Source of the DNA: Molossus alvarezi | Taxonomy: Eukaryota > Chordata > Mammalia > Chiroptera > Molossidae | NCBI GenBank assembly: GCA_037176705.1 | Contig: CM073889.1 | Coordinates: 53,127,596-53,191,595 of the forward strand | Direction of reading: 5' to 3' | Length of the DNA stretch: 64,000 nucleotides | Part shown: in pieces, positions 36,907-50,425 of the stretch | Layout of the letters: every line of letters starts with the position of its first letter | How positions within the stretch are numbered: the stretch's first letter is position 1 | Program-made: the position numbers and the translations under genes | The notes under the pieces: generated by a model | Told to the model about the DNA's origin: nothing | Seen by the model: only the letters and a program-made list of their open reading frames with translations | The model's database searches: none

Positions 36907-38837
36907 TTGATGTGTACATCCAAGGAGAAATATATGAATGTGAAGACACTGACAATACCATGGGTGTTTCACATTGCATTTCTCTGTGAGTTAGAACAAG
37001 AGGAGGGTTCTGGAGAAAAGGCACTTGTACAGTTGACCTGGGTATCAATTTCAATTAGCTACCCACAAATTATGCCCGGTTTGCGCGGCATAGTTTGCAT
37101 TGGCGAGTTATCCAGTGTTGCATGTAAATGCAGCTGACTGCCTTCTTTCCTATACGACAAGAAAGTCAATTTGTACGAGTAGAAGAGCTAACTTTTCAAC
37201 ATACTACTTTTCTTCCTTGGATATGAGTTGTTTGCCTGGAAGAGTCTACAAAGCATCTGGATACCAAATACAGGCTGCGCTGCAGAAATGAAACATTTTG
37301 GTTAGAGCAGTGTTCAGGTCGTGGAAATCTATACCCTATTCAGTTCTACACACATTCTCTCCATGCGTTACCAAATGAATCAGAGTCATGCCATGGATCC
37401 ACCATACATTTCACTGTTTGTGCCGATTTCCACATTAACATAAGGTGTAGATACCTGTTTTCTGCAGAGAATTGAATGTAAACCCTTGTCCTCAGTGTGA
37501 AATGCTGGAAATATCCCGTGGAAATGAATGATAACTCCCGAACTTATGCTTAACGTACCCTGTGACAAATTCAACCTATTTCTTGATATCTGACAGAATC
37601 ATCTCCATTATAACAAGGATTCCAAAGAGTTTCAGGCCTTTGAACAATGGTCCTGGATTCACATGTTTCAAGAGTATTTCCCAGAAGAACCTATGAAAAT
37701 ACAGTGGATAATCAAAGGTGTGCATCACTGGTGTTCTTTCTCTGCAGAATTATATAATTACATTCAGTTCAAGAGCAGCATGGAAACCTCAATATGGTGT
37801 AGTGGCAATTGTACTGTTCAGTGGCTCTCTGTCCTAAAAACAGTGTTCCCATTGACTAACTTCTTCACATACTGTCTAAATATGGTGAAGAAGTTTCTTG
37901 GGCTATACCCACTTCACAAAACATGGAACCAACACTGGTGTTCTGTTCTGCAGATTATGTGTTAGAACAGTTGAGGAAAGTATTGATTCAAGGTAATGTG
38001 GCAACCTAACGTTTGCCTATGCCCTTAGACATACTTCTCACCAGAGATCGTTTCTAGGAGCGTTTATACACACCAAACCGATTCCAAAAGAACTGTGTTA
38101 GAACTCTGCAGTTCAGTTGAGGAAACTCACTTCCATGAAGCCTAGAGCGTGAGGCTTCTCCAACCATAAGCTGTTTTGGTTAAGTACCTAAGAAATGTCT
38201 GTTTGTTAAGGTGTAATCACACGAAAACCTAGCAGTGCACGTTTCTTTCTCTTGTTCCCTACACACAATTACAAGACTTGCTGGTGCAGTCTCAGATATC
38301 CTGAATTATGGGCAAAACTCTGTGAGAGCCAGGGGCAACATTCATTGGTGGCATGTTTAAACTTGGGAAATTGAGTACCTTTGCAAGGAAAGTGTGTAGA
38401 TACATGTTCTAGTAGGAAACTGATGGAATGATTGAATATTTCCATTTTGGGTCAGGAAATGCACAGATTATGGCAACAGTCATGTGAAACACTTGAATAT
38501 ACACACTCTCCTCGTGGTGTGGAGAGATCCAGTCTTCTCCTGGAAAGAAAACTAGGACAGGGCACACTGATGTGTAGAATCAAAAGTTATCCCCTTTTGT
38601 GTTCTGTGTTGGTAATGGTTTCCAAGATTGCACAGTGTTCTACAACATTTCTCAAGGCGATACTTGGAATAAGTATGGTTTCTTCTGTAGCAGTTTGTTT
38701 CGCCTAATTCTTAGAACAGTGAACCAACCTAGGGTCTAGAATGAAATAATGGAAAGATTGATAACCACTGGTGTTACACATGTGCCATTCTTGAAACAAA
38801 GCAACTGAACACATCTAAAGTGATGTAGTTTAAACAT
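36907..38837 (+). repeat. Monomer M20 (1,931 bp), type beta
   Basis: First unit of the beta-delta-alpha block that repeats M12-M14 at an offset of exactly 15,449 bp. Confidence 0.97.
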
Positions 38838-40769
38838 TTGATGTGTACATCCAAGGAGAAATATATGAATGTGAAGACACTGACAATACCATGGGTGTTT
38901 CACATTGCATTTCTCTGTGAGTTAGAACAAGAGGAGGGTTCTGGAGAAAAGGCACTTGTACAGTTGACCTGGGTATCAATTTCAATTAGCTACCCACAAA
39001 TTATGCCCGGTTTGCGCGGCATAGTTTGCATTGGAGAGTTATCCAGTGTTGCATGTAAATGCAGCTGACTGCCTTCTTTCCTATACGACAAGAAAGTCAA
39101 TTTGTACGAGTAGAAGAGCTAACTTTTCAACATACTACTTTTCTTCCTTGGATATGAGTTGTTTGCCTGGAAGAGTCTACAAAGCATCTGGATACCAAAT
39201 ACAGGCTGCGCTGCAGAAATGAAACATTTTGGTTAGAGCAGTGTTCAGGTCGTGGAAATCTATACCCTATTCAGTTCTACACACATTCTCTCCATGCGTT
39301 ACCAAATGAATCAGAGTCATGCCATGGATCCACGATACATTTCACTGTTTGTGCCGATTTCCACATTAACATAAGGTGTAGATACCTGTTTTCTGCAGAG
39401 AATTGAATGTAAACCCTTGTCCTCAGTGTGAAATGCTGGAAATATCCCGTGGAAATGAATGATAACTCCCGAACTTATGCTTAACGTACCCTGTGACAAA
39501 TTCAACCTATTTCTTGATATCTGACAGAATCATCTCCATTATAACAAGGATTCCAAAGAGTTTCAGGCCTTTGAACAATGGTCCTGGATTCACATGTTTC
39601 AAGAGTATTTCCCAGAAGAACCTATGAAAATACAGTGGATAATCAAAGGTGTGCATCACTGGTGTTCTTTCTCTGCAGAATTATATAATTACATTCAGTT
39701 CAAGAGCAGCATGGAAACCTCAATATCGTGTAGTGGCAATTGGACTGTTCAGTGGCTCTCTGTCCTAAAAACAGTGTTCCCATTGACTAACTTCTTCACA
39801 TACTGTCTAAATATGGTGAAGAAGTTTCTTGGGCTATACCCACTTCACAAAACATGGAACCAACACTGGTGTTCTGTTCTGCAGATTATGTGTTAGAACA
39901 GTTGAGGAAAGTATTGATTCAAGGTAATGTGGCAACCTAACGTTTGCCTATGCCCTTAGACATACTTCTCACCAGAGATCGTTTCTAGGAGCGTTTATAC
40001 ACACCAAACCGATTCCAAAAGAACTGTGTTAGAACTCTGCAGTTCAGTTGAGGAAACTCACTTCCATGAAGCCTAGAGCGTGAGGCTTCTCCAACCATAA
40101 GCTGTTTTGGTTAAGTACCTAAGAAATGTCTGTTTGTTAAGGTGTAATCACACGAAAACCTAGCAGTGCACGTTTCTTTCTCTTGTTCCCTACACACAAT
40201 TACAAGACTTGCTGGTGCAGTCTCAGATATCCTGAATTATGGGAAAAACTCTGTGAGAGCCAGGGGCAACATTCATTGGTGGCATGTTTAAACTTGGGAA
40301 ATTGAGTACCTTTGCAAGGAAAGTGTGTAGATACATGTTCTAGTAGGAAACTGATGGAATGATTGAATATTTCCATTTTGGGTCAGGAAATGCACAGATC
40401 TTGGCAACAGTCATGTGAAACACTTGAATATAGACACTCTCCTCGTGGTGTGGAGAGATCCAGTCTTCTCCTGGAAAGAACAACTAGGACAGGGCACACT
40501 GATGTGTAGAATCAAAAGTTATCCCCTTTTGTGTTCTGTGTTGGTAATGGTTTCCAAGATTGCACAGTTTTCTACAACATTTCTCAAGGCGATACTTGGA
40601 ATAAGTATGGTTTCTTCTGTAGCAGTTTGTTTCGCCTAATTCTTAGAACAGTGAACCAACCTAGGGTCTAGAATGAAATAATGGAAAGATTGATAACTAC
40701 TGGTGTTACACATGTGCCATTCTTGAAACAAAGCAACTGAACACATCTAAAGTGATGTAGTTTAAACAT
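38838..40769 (+). repeat. Monomer M21 (1,932 bp), type delta
   Basis: Second delta copy. It shares the TATCGTGTAG plus AAGTTTCTTGG combination, ATGGGAAAAAC and the AACAACTAGG end with M13. Confidence 0.97.
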
Positions 40770-42700
40770 TTGATGTGTACATCCAAGGAGAAATATATGA
40801 ATGTGAAGACACTGACAATACCATGGGTGTTTCACATTGCATTTCTCTGTGAGTTAGAACAAGAGGAGGGTTCTGGAGAAAAGGCACTTGTACAGTTGAC
40901 CTGGGTATCAATTTCAATTAGCTACCCACAAATTACGCCCGGTTTGCGCGGCACAGTTTGCATTGGAGAGTTATCCAGTGTTGCATGTAAATGCAGCTGA
41001 CTGCCTTCTTTCCTATACGACAAGAAAGTCAATTTGTACGAGAAGAAGAGGTAACTTTTCAACATACTACTTTTCTTCCTTGGATATGAGTTGTTTGCCT
41101 GGAAGAGTCTACAAAGCATCTGGATACCAAATACAGGCTGCGCTGCAGAAATGAAACATTTTGGTTAGAGCAGTGTTCAGGTCGTGGAAATCTATACCCT
41201 ATTCAGTTCTACACACATTCTCTCCATGCGTTACCAAATGAATCAGAGTCATGCCATGGATCCACGATACATTTCACTGTTTGTGCCGATTTCCACATTA
41301 ACATAAGGTGTAGATACCTGTTTTCTGCAGAGAATTGAATGTAAACCCTTGTCCTCAGTGTGAAATGCTGGAATTATCCCGTGGAAATGAATGATAACTC
41401 CCGAACTTATGCTTAAAATACCCTGTGACAGATTCAACCTATTTCTTGATATCTGACAGAATCATCTCCATTATAACAAGGATTCCAAAGAGTTTCAGGC
41501 CTTTGAATAATGGTCCTGGATACACATGTTTCAAGAGTATTTCCCAGAAGAACCTATGAAAATACAGTGGATAATCAAAGGTGTGCATCACTGGTGTTCT
41601 TTCTCTGCAGAATTATATAATTACATTCAGTTCAAGAGCAGCATGGAAACCTCAATATCGTGTAGTGGCAATTGGACTGTTCAGTGGCTCTCTGTCCTAA
41701 AAACAGTGTTCCCATTGACTAACTTCTTCACATACTGTCTAAATATGGTGAAGAAGATTCTTGGGCTATACCCACTTCACAAAACATGGAACCAACACTG
41801 GTGTTCTGTTCTGCAGATTATGTGTTAGAACAGTTGAGGAAAGTATTGATTCAAGGTAATGTGGCAACCTAACCTTTGCCTATGCCCTTAGACATACTTT
41901 TCACCAGAGATCGTTTCTAGGAGCGTTTATACACACCAAACCGATTCCAAAAGAACTGTGTTAGAACTCTGCAGTTCAGTTGAGGAAACTCACTTCCATG
42001 AAGCCTAGAGCGTGAGGCTTCTCCAACCATAAGCTGTTTTGGTTAAGTACCTAAGAAATGTCTGTTTGTTAAGGGGTAATCACACGAAAACCTAGCAGTG
42101 CACGTTTCTTTCTCTTGTTCCCTACACACAATTACAAGACTTGCTGGTGCAGTCTCAGATATCCTGAATTATGGGCAAAACTCTGTGAGAGCCAGGGGCA
42201 ACATTCATTGGTGGCATGTTTAAACTTGGGAAATTGAGTACCTTTGCAAGGAAAGTGTGTAGATACATGTTCTAGTAGGAAACTGATGGAATGATTGAAT
42301 ATTTCCATTTTGGGTCAGGAAATGCACAGATTATGGCAACAGTCATGTGAAACACTTGAATATACACACTCTCCTCGTGGTGTGGAGAGATCCAGTCTTC
42401 TCCTGGAAAGAAAACTAGGACAGGGCACACTGATGTGTAGAATCAAAAGTTATCCCCTTTTGTGTTCTGTGTTGGTAATGGTTTCCAAGATTGCACAGTG
42501 TTCTACAACATTTCTCAAGGCGATACTTGGAATAAGTATGGTTTCTTCTGTAGCAGTTTGTTTCGCCTAATTCTTAGAACAGTGAACCAACCTAGGGTCT
42601 AGAATGAAATAATGGAAAGATTGATAACCACTGGTGTTACACATGTGCCATTCTTGAAACAAAGCAACTGAACACATCTAAAGTGATGTAGTTTAAACAT
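40770..42700 (+). repeat. Monomer M22 (1,931 bp), type alpha
   Basis: Alpha type matching M14, except that the first 30 bp carry GAAATATATG, a state otherwise typical of the beta, gamma and delta copies. This fits a short conversion tract or crossover at the monomer start. Confidence 0.97.
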
Positions 42701-44632
42701 TTGATGTGTACATCCAAGGAGAAATATATGAATGTGAAGACACTGACAATACCATGGGTGTTTCACATTGCATTTCTCTGTGAGTTAGAACAAGAGGAGG
42801 GTTCTGGAGAAAAGGCACTTGTACAGTTGACCTGGGTATCAATTTCAATTAGCTACCCACAAATTATGCCCGGTTTGCGCGGCATAGTTTGCATTGGCGA
42901 GTTATCCAGTGTTGCATGTAAATGCAGCTGACTGCCTTCTTTCCTATAGGACAAGAAAGTCAATTTGTACGAGTAGAAGAGCTAACTTTTCAACATACTA
43001 CTTTTCTTCCTTGGATATGAGTTGTTTGCCTGGAAGAGTCTACAAAGCATCTGGATACCAAATACAGGCTGCGCTGCAGAAATGAAACATTTTGGTTAGA
43101 GCAGTGTTCAGGTCGTGGAAATCTATACCCTATTCAGTTCTACACACATTCTCTCCATGCGTTACCAAATGAATCAGAGTCATGACATGGATCCACGATA
43201 CATTTCACTGTTTGTGCCGATTTCCACATTAACATAAGGTGTAGATACCTGTTTTCTGCAGAGAATTGAATGTAAACCCTTGTCCTCAGTGTGAAATGCT
43301 GGAAATATCCCGTGGAAATGAATGATAACTCCCGAACTTATGCTTAACGTACCCTGTGACAAATTCAACCTATTTCTTGATATCTGACAGAATCATCTCC
43401 ATTATAACAAGGATTCCAAAGAGTTTCAGGCCTTTGAACAATGGTCCTGGATTCACATGTTTCAAGAGTATTTCCCAGAAGAACCTATGAAAATACAGTG
43501 GATAATCAAAGGTGTGCATCACTGGTGTTCTTTCTCTGCAGAATTATATAATTACATTCAGTTCAAGAGCAGCATGGAAACCTCAATATGGTGTAGTGGC
43601 AATTGGACTGTTCAGTGGCTCTCTGTCCTAAAAACAGTGTTCCCATTGACTAACTTCTTCACATACTGTCTAAATATGGTGAAGAAGTTTCTTGGGCTAT
43701 ACCCACTTCACAAAACATGGAACCAACACTGGTGTTCTGTTCTGCAGATTATGTGTTAGAACAGTTGAGGAAAGTATTGATTCAAGGTAATGTGGCAACC
43801 TAACGTTTGCCTATGCCCTTAGACATACTTCTCACCAGAGATCGTTTCTAGGAGCGTTTATACACACCAAACCGATTCCAAAAGAACTGTGTTAGAACTC
43901 TGCAGTTCAGTTGAGGAAACTCACTTCCATGAAGCCTAGAGCGTGAGGCTTCTCCAACCATAAGCTGTTTTGGTTAAGTACCTAAGAAATGTCTGTTTGT
44001 TAAGGTGTAATCACACGAAAACCTAGCAGTGCACGTTTCTTTCTCTTGTTCCCTACACACAATTAAAAGACTTGCTGGTGCAGTCTCAGATATCCTGAAT
44101 TATGGGCAAAACTCTGTGAGAGCCAGGGGCAACATTCATTGGTGGCATGTTTAAACTTGGGAAATTGAGTACCTTTGCAAGGAAAGTGTGTAGATACATG
44201 TTCTAGTAGGAAACTGATGGAATGATTGAATATTTCCATTTTGGGTCAGGAAATGCACAGATCTTGGCAACAGTCATGTGAAACACTTGAATATAGACAC
44301 TCTCCTCGTGGTGTGGAGAGATCCAGTCTTCTCCTGGAAAGAACAACTAGGACAGGGCACACTGATGTGTAGAATCAAAAGTTATCCCCTTTTGTGTTCT
44401 GTGTTGGTAATGGTTTCCAAGATTGCACAGTTTTCTACAACATTTCTCAAGGCGATACTTGGAATAAGTATGGTTTCTTCTGTAGCAGTTTGTTTCGCCT
44501 AATTCTTAGAACAGTGAACCAACCTAGGGTCTAGAATGAAATAATGGAAAGATTGATAACTACTGGTGTTACACATGTGCCATTCTTGAAACAAAGCAAC
44601 TGAACACATCTAAAGTGATGTAGTTTAAACAT
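42701..44632 (+). repeat. Monomer M23 (1,932 bp), beta-like variant
   Basis: Has beta's TTGGCGAGTTA but CCACGATAC and AATTGGACTG. It also carries TATAGGACAAG, seen otherwise in M3 and M11. Private: CATGACATGG (loses the NcoI site) and AATTAAAAGAC. The 3' end is CTTGGCAACAG / AACAACTAGG / GTTTTCTAC. Confidence 0.96.
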
Positions 44633-46563
44633 TTGATGTGTACATCCAAGGAGAAATACATGAATGTGAAGACACTGACAATACCATGGGTGTTTCACAT
44701 TGCATTTCTCTGTGAGTTAGAACAAGAGGAGGGTTCTGGAGAAAAGGCACTTGTACAGTTGACCTGGGTATCAATTTCAATTAGCTACCCACAAATTACG
44801 CCCGGTTTGCGCGGCACAGTTTGCATTGGAGAGTTATCCAGTGTTGCATGTAAATGCAGCTGACTGCCTTCTTTCCTATACGACAAGAAAGTCAATTTGT
44901 ACGAGAAGAAGAGGTAACTTTTCAACATACTACTTTTCTTCCTTGGATATGAGTTGTTTGCCTGGAAGAGTCTACAAAGCATCTGGATACCAAATACAGG
45001 CTGCGCTGCAGAAATGAAACATTTTGGTTAGAGCAGTGTTCAGGTCGTGGAAATCTATACCCTATTCAGTTCTACACACATTCTCTCCATGCGTTACCAA
45101 ATGAATCAGAGTCATGCCATGGATCCACGATACATTTCACTGTTTGTGCCGATTTCCACATTAACATAAGGTGTAGATACCTGTTTTCTGCAGAGAATTG
45201 AATGTAAACCCTTGTCCTCAGTGTGAAATGCTGGAATTATCCCGTGGAAATGAATGATAACTCCCGAACTTATGCTTAAAATACCCTGTGACAGATTCAA
45301 CCTATTTCTTGATATCTGACAGAATCATCTCCATTATAACAAGGATTCCAAAGAGTTTCAGGCCTTTGAATAATGGTCCTGGATACACATGTTTCAAGAG
45401 TATTTCCCAGAAGAACCTATGAAAATACAGTGGATAATCAAAGGTGTGCATCACTGGTGTTCTTTCTCTGCAGAATTATATAATTACATTCAGTTCAAGA
45501 GCAGCATGGAAACCTCAATATCGTGTAGTGGCAATTGGACTGTTCAGTGGCTCTCTGTCCTAAAAACAGTGTTCCCATTGACTAACTTCTTCACATACTG
45601 TCTAAATATGGTGAAGAAGATTCTTGGGCTATACCCACTTCACAAAACATGGAACCAACACTGGTGTTCTGTTCTGCAGATTATGTGTTAGAACAGTTGA
45701 GGAAAGTATTGATTCAAGGTAATGTGGCAACCTAACCTTTGCCTATGCCCTTAGACATACTTTTCACCAGAGATCGTTTCTAGGAGCGTTTATACACACC
45801 AAACCGATTCCAAAAGAACTGTGTTAGAACTCTGCAGTTCAGTTGAGGAAACTCACTTCCATGAAGCCTAGAGCGTGAGGCTTCTCCAACCATAAGCTGT
45901 TTTGGTTAAGTACCTAAGAAATGTCTGTTTGTTAAGGTGTAATCACACGAAAACCTAGCAGTGCACGTTTCTTTCTCTTGTTCCCTACACACAATTACAA
46001 GACTTGCTGGTGCAGTCTCAGATATCCTGAATTATGGGCAAAACTCTGTGAGAGCCAGGGGCAACATTCATTGGTGGCATGTTTAAACTTGGGAAATTGA
46101 GTACCTTTGCAAGGAAAGTGTGTAGATACATGTTCTAGTAGGAAACTGATGGAATGATTGAATATTTCCATTTTGGGTCAGGAAATGCACAGATTATGGC
46201 AACAGTCATGTGAAACACTTGAATATACACACTCTCCTCGTGGTGTGGAGAGATCCAGTCTTCTCCTGGAAAGAAAACTAGGACAGGGCACACTGATGTG
46301 TAGAATCAAAAGTTATCCCCTTTTGTGTTCTGTGTTGGTAATGGTTTCCAAGATTGCACAGTGTTCTACAACATTTCTCAAGGCGATACTTGGAATAAGT
46401 ATGGTTTCTTCTGTAGCAGTTTGTTTCGCCTAATTCTTAGAACAGTGAACCAACCTAGGGTCTAGAATGAAATAATGGAAAGATTGATAACCACTGGTGT
46501 TACACATGTGCCATTCTTGAAACAAAGCAACTGAACACATCTAAAGTGATGTAGTTTAAACAT
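44633..46563 (+). repeat. Monomer M24 (1,931 bp), type alpha
   Basis: Alpha markers with TATCGTGTAG, AAGATTCTTGG and CTAACCTTTG, but AAGGTGTAATC instead of the AAGGGGTAATC of M14 and M22. Confidence 0.97.
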
Positions 46564-48494
46564 TTGATGTGTACATCCAAGGAGAAATATATGAATGTGA
46601 AGACACTGACAATACCATGGGTGTTTCACATTGCATTTCTCTGTGAGTTAGAACAAGAGGAGGGTTCTGGAGAAAAGGCACTTGTACAGTTGACCTGGGT
46701 ATCAATTTCAATTAGCTACCCACAAATTATGCCCGGTTTGCGCGGCATAGTTTGCATTGGAGAGTTATCCAGTGTTGCATGTAAATGCAGCTGACTGCCT
46801 TCTTTCCTATACGACAAGAAAGTCAATTTGTACGAGTAGAAGAGCTAACTTTTCAACATACTACTTTTCTTCCTTGGATATGAGTTGTTTGCCTGGAAGA
46901 GTCTACAAAGCATCTGGATACCAAATACAGGCTGCGCTGCAGAAATGAAACATTTTGGTTAGAGCAGTGTTCAGGTCGTGGAAATCTATACCCTATTCAG
47001 TTCTACACACATTCTCTCCATGCGTTACCAAATGAATCAGAGTCATGCCATGGATCCACCATACATTTCACTGTTTGTGCCGATTTCCACATTAACATAA
47101 GGTGTACATACCTGTTTTCTGCAGAGAATTGAATGTAAACCCTTGTCCTCAGTGTGAAATGCTGGAATTATCCCGTGGAAATGAATGATAACTCCCGAAC
47201 TTATGCTTAACGTACCCTGTGACAAATTCAACCTATTTCTTGATATCTGACAGAATCATCTCCATTATAACAAGGATTCCAAAGAGTTTCAGGCCTTTGA
47301 ACAATGGTCCTGGATTCACATGTTTCAAGAGTATTTCCCAGAAGAACCTATGAAAATACAGTGGATAATCAAAGGTGTGCATCACTGGTGTTCTTTCTCT
47401 GCAGAATTATATAATTACATTCAGTTCAAGAGCAGCATGGAAACCTCAATATGGTGTAGTGGCAATTGGACTGTTCAGTGGCTCTCTGTCCTAAAAACAG
47501 TGTTCCCATTGACTAACTTCTTCACATACTGTCTAAATATGGTGAAGAAGTTTCTTGGGCTATACCCACTTCACAAAACATGGAACCAACACTGGTGTTC
47601 TGTTCTGCAGATTATGTGTTAGAACAGTTGAGGAAAGTATTGATTCAAGGTAATGTGGCAACCTAACGTTTGCCTATGCCCTTAGACATACTTCTCACCA
47701 GAGATCGTTTCTAGGAGCGTTTATACACACCAAACCGATTCCAAAAGAACTGTGTTAGAACTCTGCAGTTCAGTTGAGGAAACTCACTTCCATGAAGCCT
47801 AGAGCGTGAGGCTTCTCCAACCATAAGCTGTTTTGGTTAAGTACCTAAGAAATGTCTGTTTGTTAAGGTGTAATCACACGAAAACCTAGCAGTGCACGTT
47901 TCTTTCTCTTGTTCCCTACACACAATTACAAGACTTGCTGGTGCAGTCTCAGATATCCTGAATTATGGGAAAAACTCTGTGAGAGCCAGGGGCAACATTC
48001 ATTGGTGGCATGTTTAAACTTGGGAAATTGAGTACCTTTGCAAGGAAAGTGTGTAGATACATGTTCTAGTAGGAAACTGATGGAATGATTGAATATTTCC
48101 ATTTTGGGTCAGGAAATGCACAGATCTTGGCAACAGTCATGTGAAACACTTGAATATAGACACTCTCCTCGTGGTGTGGAGAGATCCAGTCTTCTCCTGG
48201 AAAGAAAACTAGGACAGGGCACACTGATGTGTAGAATCAAAAGTTATCCCCTTTTGTGTTCTGTGTTGGTAATGGTTTCCAAGATTGCACAGTTTTCTAC
48301 AACATTTCTCAAGGCGATACTTGGAATAAGTATGGTTTCTTCTGTAGCAGTTTGTTTCGCCTAATTCTTAGAACAGTGAACCAACCTAGGGTCTAGAATG
48401 AAATAATGGAAAGATTGATAACTACTGGTGTTACACATGTGCCATTCTTGAAACAAAGCAACTGAACACATCTAAAGTGATGTAGTTTAAACAT
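46564..48494 (+). repeat. Monomer M25 (1,931 bp), type epsilon, recombinant 3' end
   Basis: Epsilon combines CCACCATAC with GGAATTATCCC and CTTAACGTACCC. Like M2 it has TGTACATACC. The end joins CTTGGCAACAG and ATATAGACAC to the 1-bp-shorter AAAGAAAACTAGG, a junction shared only with M26. Confidence 0.96.
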
Positions 48495-50425
48495 TTGATG
48501 TGTACATCCAAGGAGAAATACATGAATGTGAAGACACTGACAATACCATGGGTGTTTCACATTGCATTTCTCTGTGAGTTAGAACAAGAGGAGGGTTCTG
48601 GAGAAAAGGCACTTGTACAGTTGACCTGGGTATCAATTTCAATTAGCTACCCACAAATTACGCCCGGTTTGCGCGGCACAGTTTGCATTGGAGAGTTATC
48701 CAGTGTTGCATGTAAATGCAGCTGACTGCCTTCTTTCCTATACGACAAGAAAGTCAATTTGTACGAGAAGAAGAGGTAACTTTTCAACATACTACTTTTC
48801 TTCCTTGGATATGAGTTGTTTGCCTGGAAGAGTCTACAAAGCATCTGGATACCAAATACAGGCTGCGCTGCAGAAATGAAACATTTTGGTTAGAGCAGTG
48901 TTCAGGTCGTGGAAATCTATACCCTATTCAGTTCTACACACATTCTCTCCATGCGTTACCAAATGAATCAGAGTCATGCCATGGATCCACGATACATTTC
49001 ACTGTTTGTGCCGATTTCCACATTAACATAAGGTGTAGATACCTGTTTTCTGCAGAGAATTGAATGTAAACCCTTGTCCTCAGTGTGAAATGCTGGAATT
49101 ATCCCGTGGAAATGAATGATAACTCCCGAACTTATGCTTAAAATACCCTGTGACAGATTCAACCTATTTCTTGATATCTGACAGAATCATCTCCATTATA
49201 ACAAGGATTCCAAAGAGTTTCAGGCCTTTGAATAATGGTCCTGGATACACATGTTTCAAGAGTATTTCCCAGAAGAACCTATGAAAATACAGTGGATAAT
49301 CAAAGGTGTGCATCACTGGTGTTCTTTCTCTGCAGAATTATATAATTACATTCAGTTCAAGAGCAGCATGGAAACCTCAATATGGTGTAGTGGCAATTGG
49401 ACTGTTCAGTGGCTCTCTGTCCTAAAAACAGTGTTCCCATTGACTAACTTCTTCACATACTGTCTAAATATGGTGAAGAAGTTTCTTGGGCTATACCCAC
49501 TTCACAAAACATGGAACCAACACTGGTGTTCTGTTCTGCAGATTATGTGTTAGAACAGTTGAGGAAAGTATTGATTCAAGGTAATGTGGCAACCTAACGT
49601 TTGCCTATGCCCTTAGACATACTTCTCACCAGAGATCGTTTCTAGGAGCGTTTATACACACCAAACCGATTCCAAAAGAACTGTGTTAGAACTCTGCAGT
49701 TCAGTTGAGGAAACTCACTTCCATGAAGCCTAGAGCGTGAGGCTTCTCCAACCATAAGCTGTTTTGGTTAAGTACCTAAGAAATGTCTGTTTGTTAAGGT
49801 GTAATCACACGAAAACCTAGCAGTGCACGTTTCTTTCTCTTGTTCCCTACACACAATTACAAGACTTGCTGGTGCAGTCTCAGATATCCTGAATTATGGG
49901 AAAAACTCTGTGAGAGCCAGGGGCAACATTCATTGGTGGCATGTTTAAACTTGGGAAATTGAGTACCTTTGCAAGGAAAGTGTGTAGATACATGTTCTAG
50001 TAGGAAACTGATGGAATGATTGAATATTTCCATTTTGGGTCAGGAAATGCACAGATCTTGGCAACAGTCATGTGAAACACTTGAATATAGACACTCTCCT
50101 CGTGGTGTGGAGAGATCCAGTCTTCTCCTGGAAAGAAAACTAGGACAGGGCACACTGATGTGTAGAATCAAAAGTTATCCCCTTTTGTGTTCTGTGTTGG
50201 TAATGGTTTCCAAGATTGCACAGTTTTCTACAACATTTCTCAAGGCGATACTTGGAATAAGTATGGTTTCTTCTGTAGCAGTTTGTTTCGCCTAATTCTT
50301 AGAACAGTGAACCAACCTAGGGTCTAGAATGAAATAATGGAAAGATTGATAACTACTGGTGTTACACATGTGCCATTCTTGAAACAAAGCAACTGAACAC
50401 ATCTAAAGTGATGTAGTTTAAACAT
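48495..50425 (+). repeat. Monomer M26 (1,931 bp), alpha front with TTT-class back
   Basis: Alpha-type up to about 49250 (ACGCCCGG, AAAATACCC, GAATAATGG, GGATACAC), then TATGGTGTAG, AAGTTTCTTGG, CTAACGTTTG and ATGGGAAAAAC. Same recombinant 3' junction as M25. Confidence 0.96.

Larger units (their letters stand above)
21458..42700 (+). repeat. Homogenised alpha/beta/gamma/delta sub-array
   Basis: Eleven monomers in the order beta, delta, alpha, beta, gamma, gamma, beta, gamma, beta, delta, alpha. Copies of one type are indistinguishable at the markers scored (one exception in M22), and I see no private indels. Types, not single monomers, are the unit of recent duplication, as in a young higher-order repeat. 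Confidence 0.8.
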
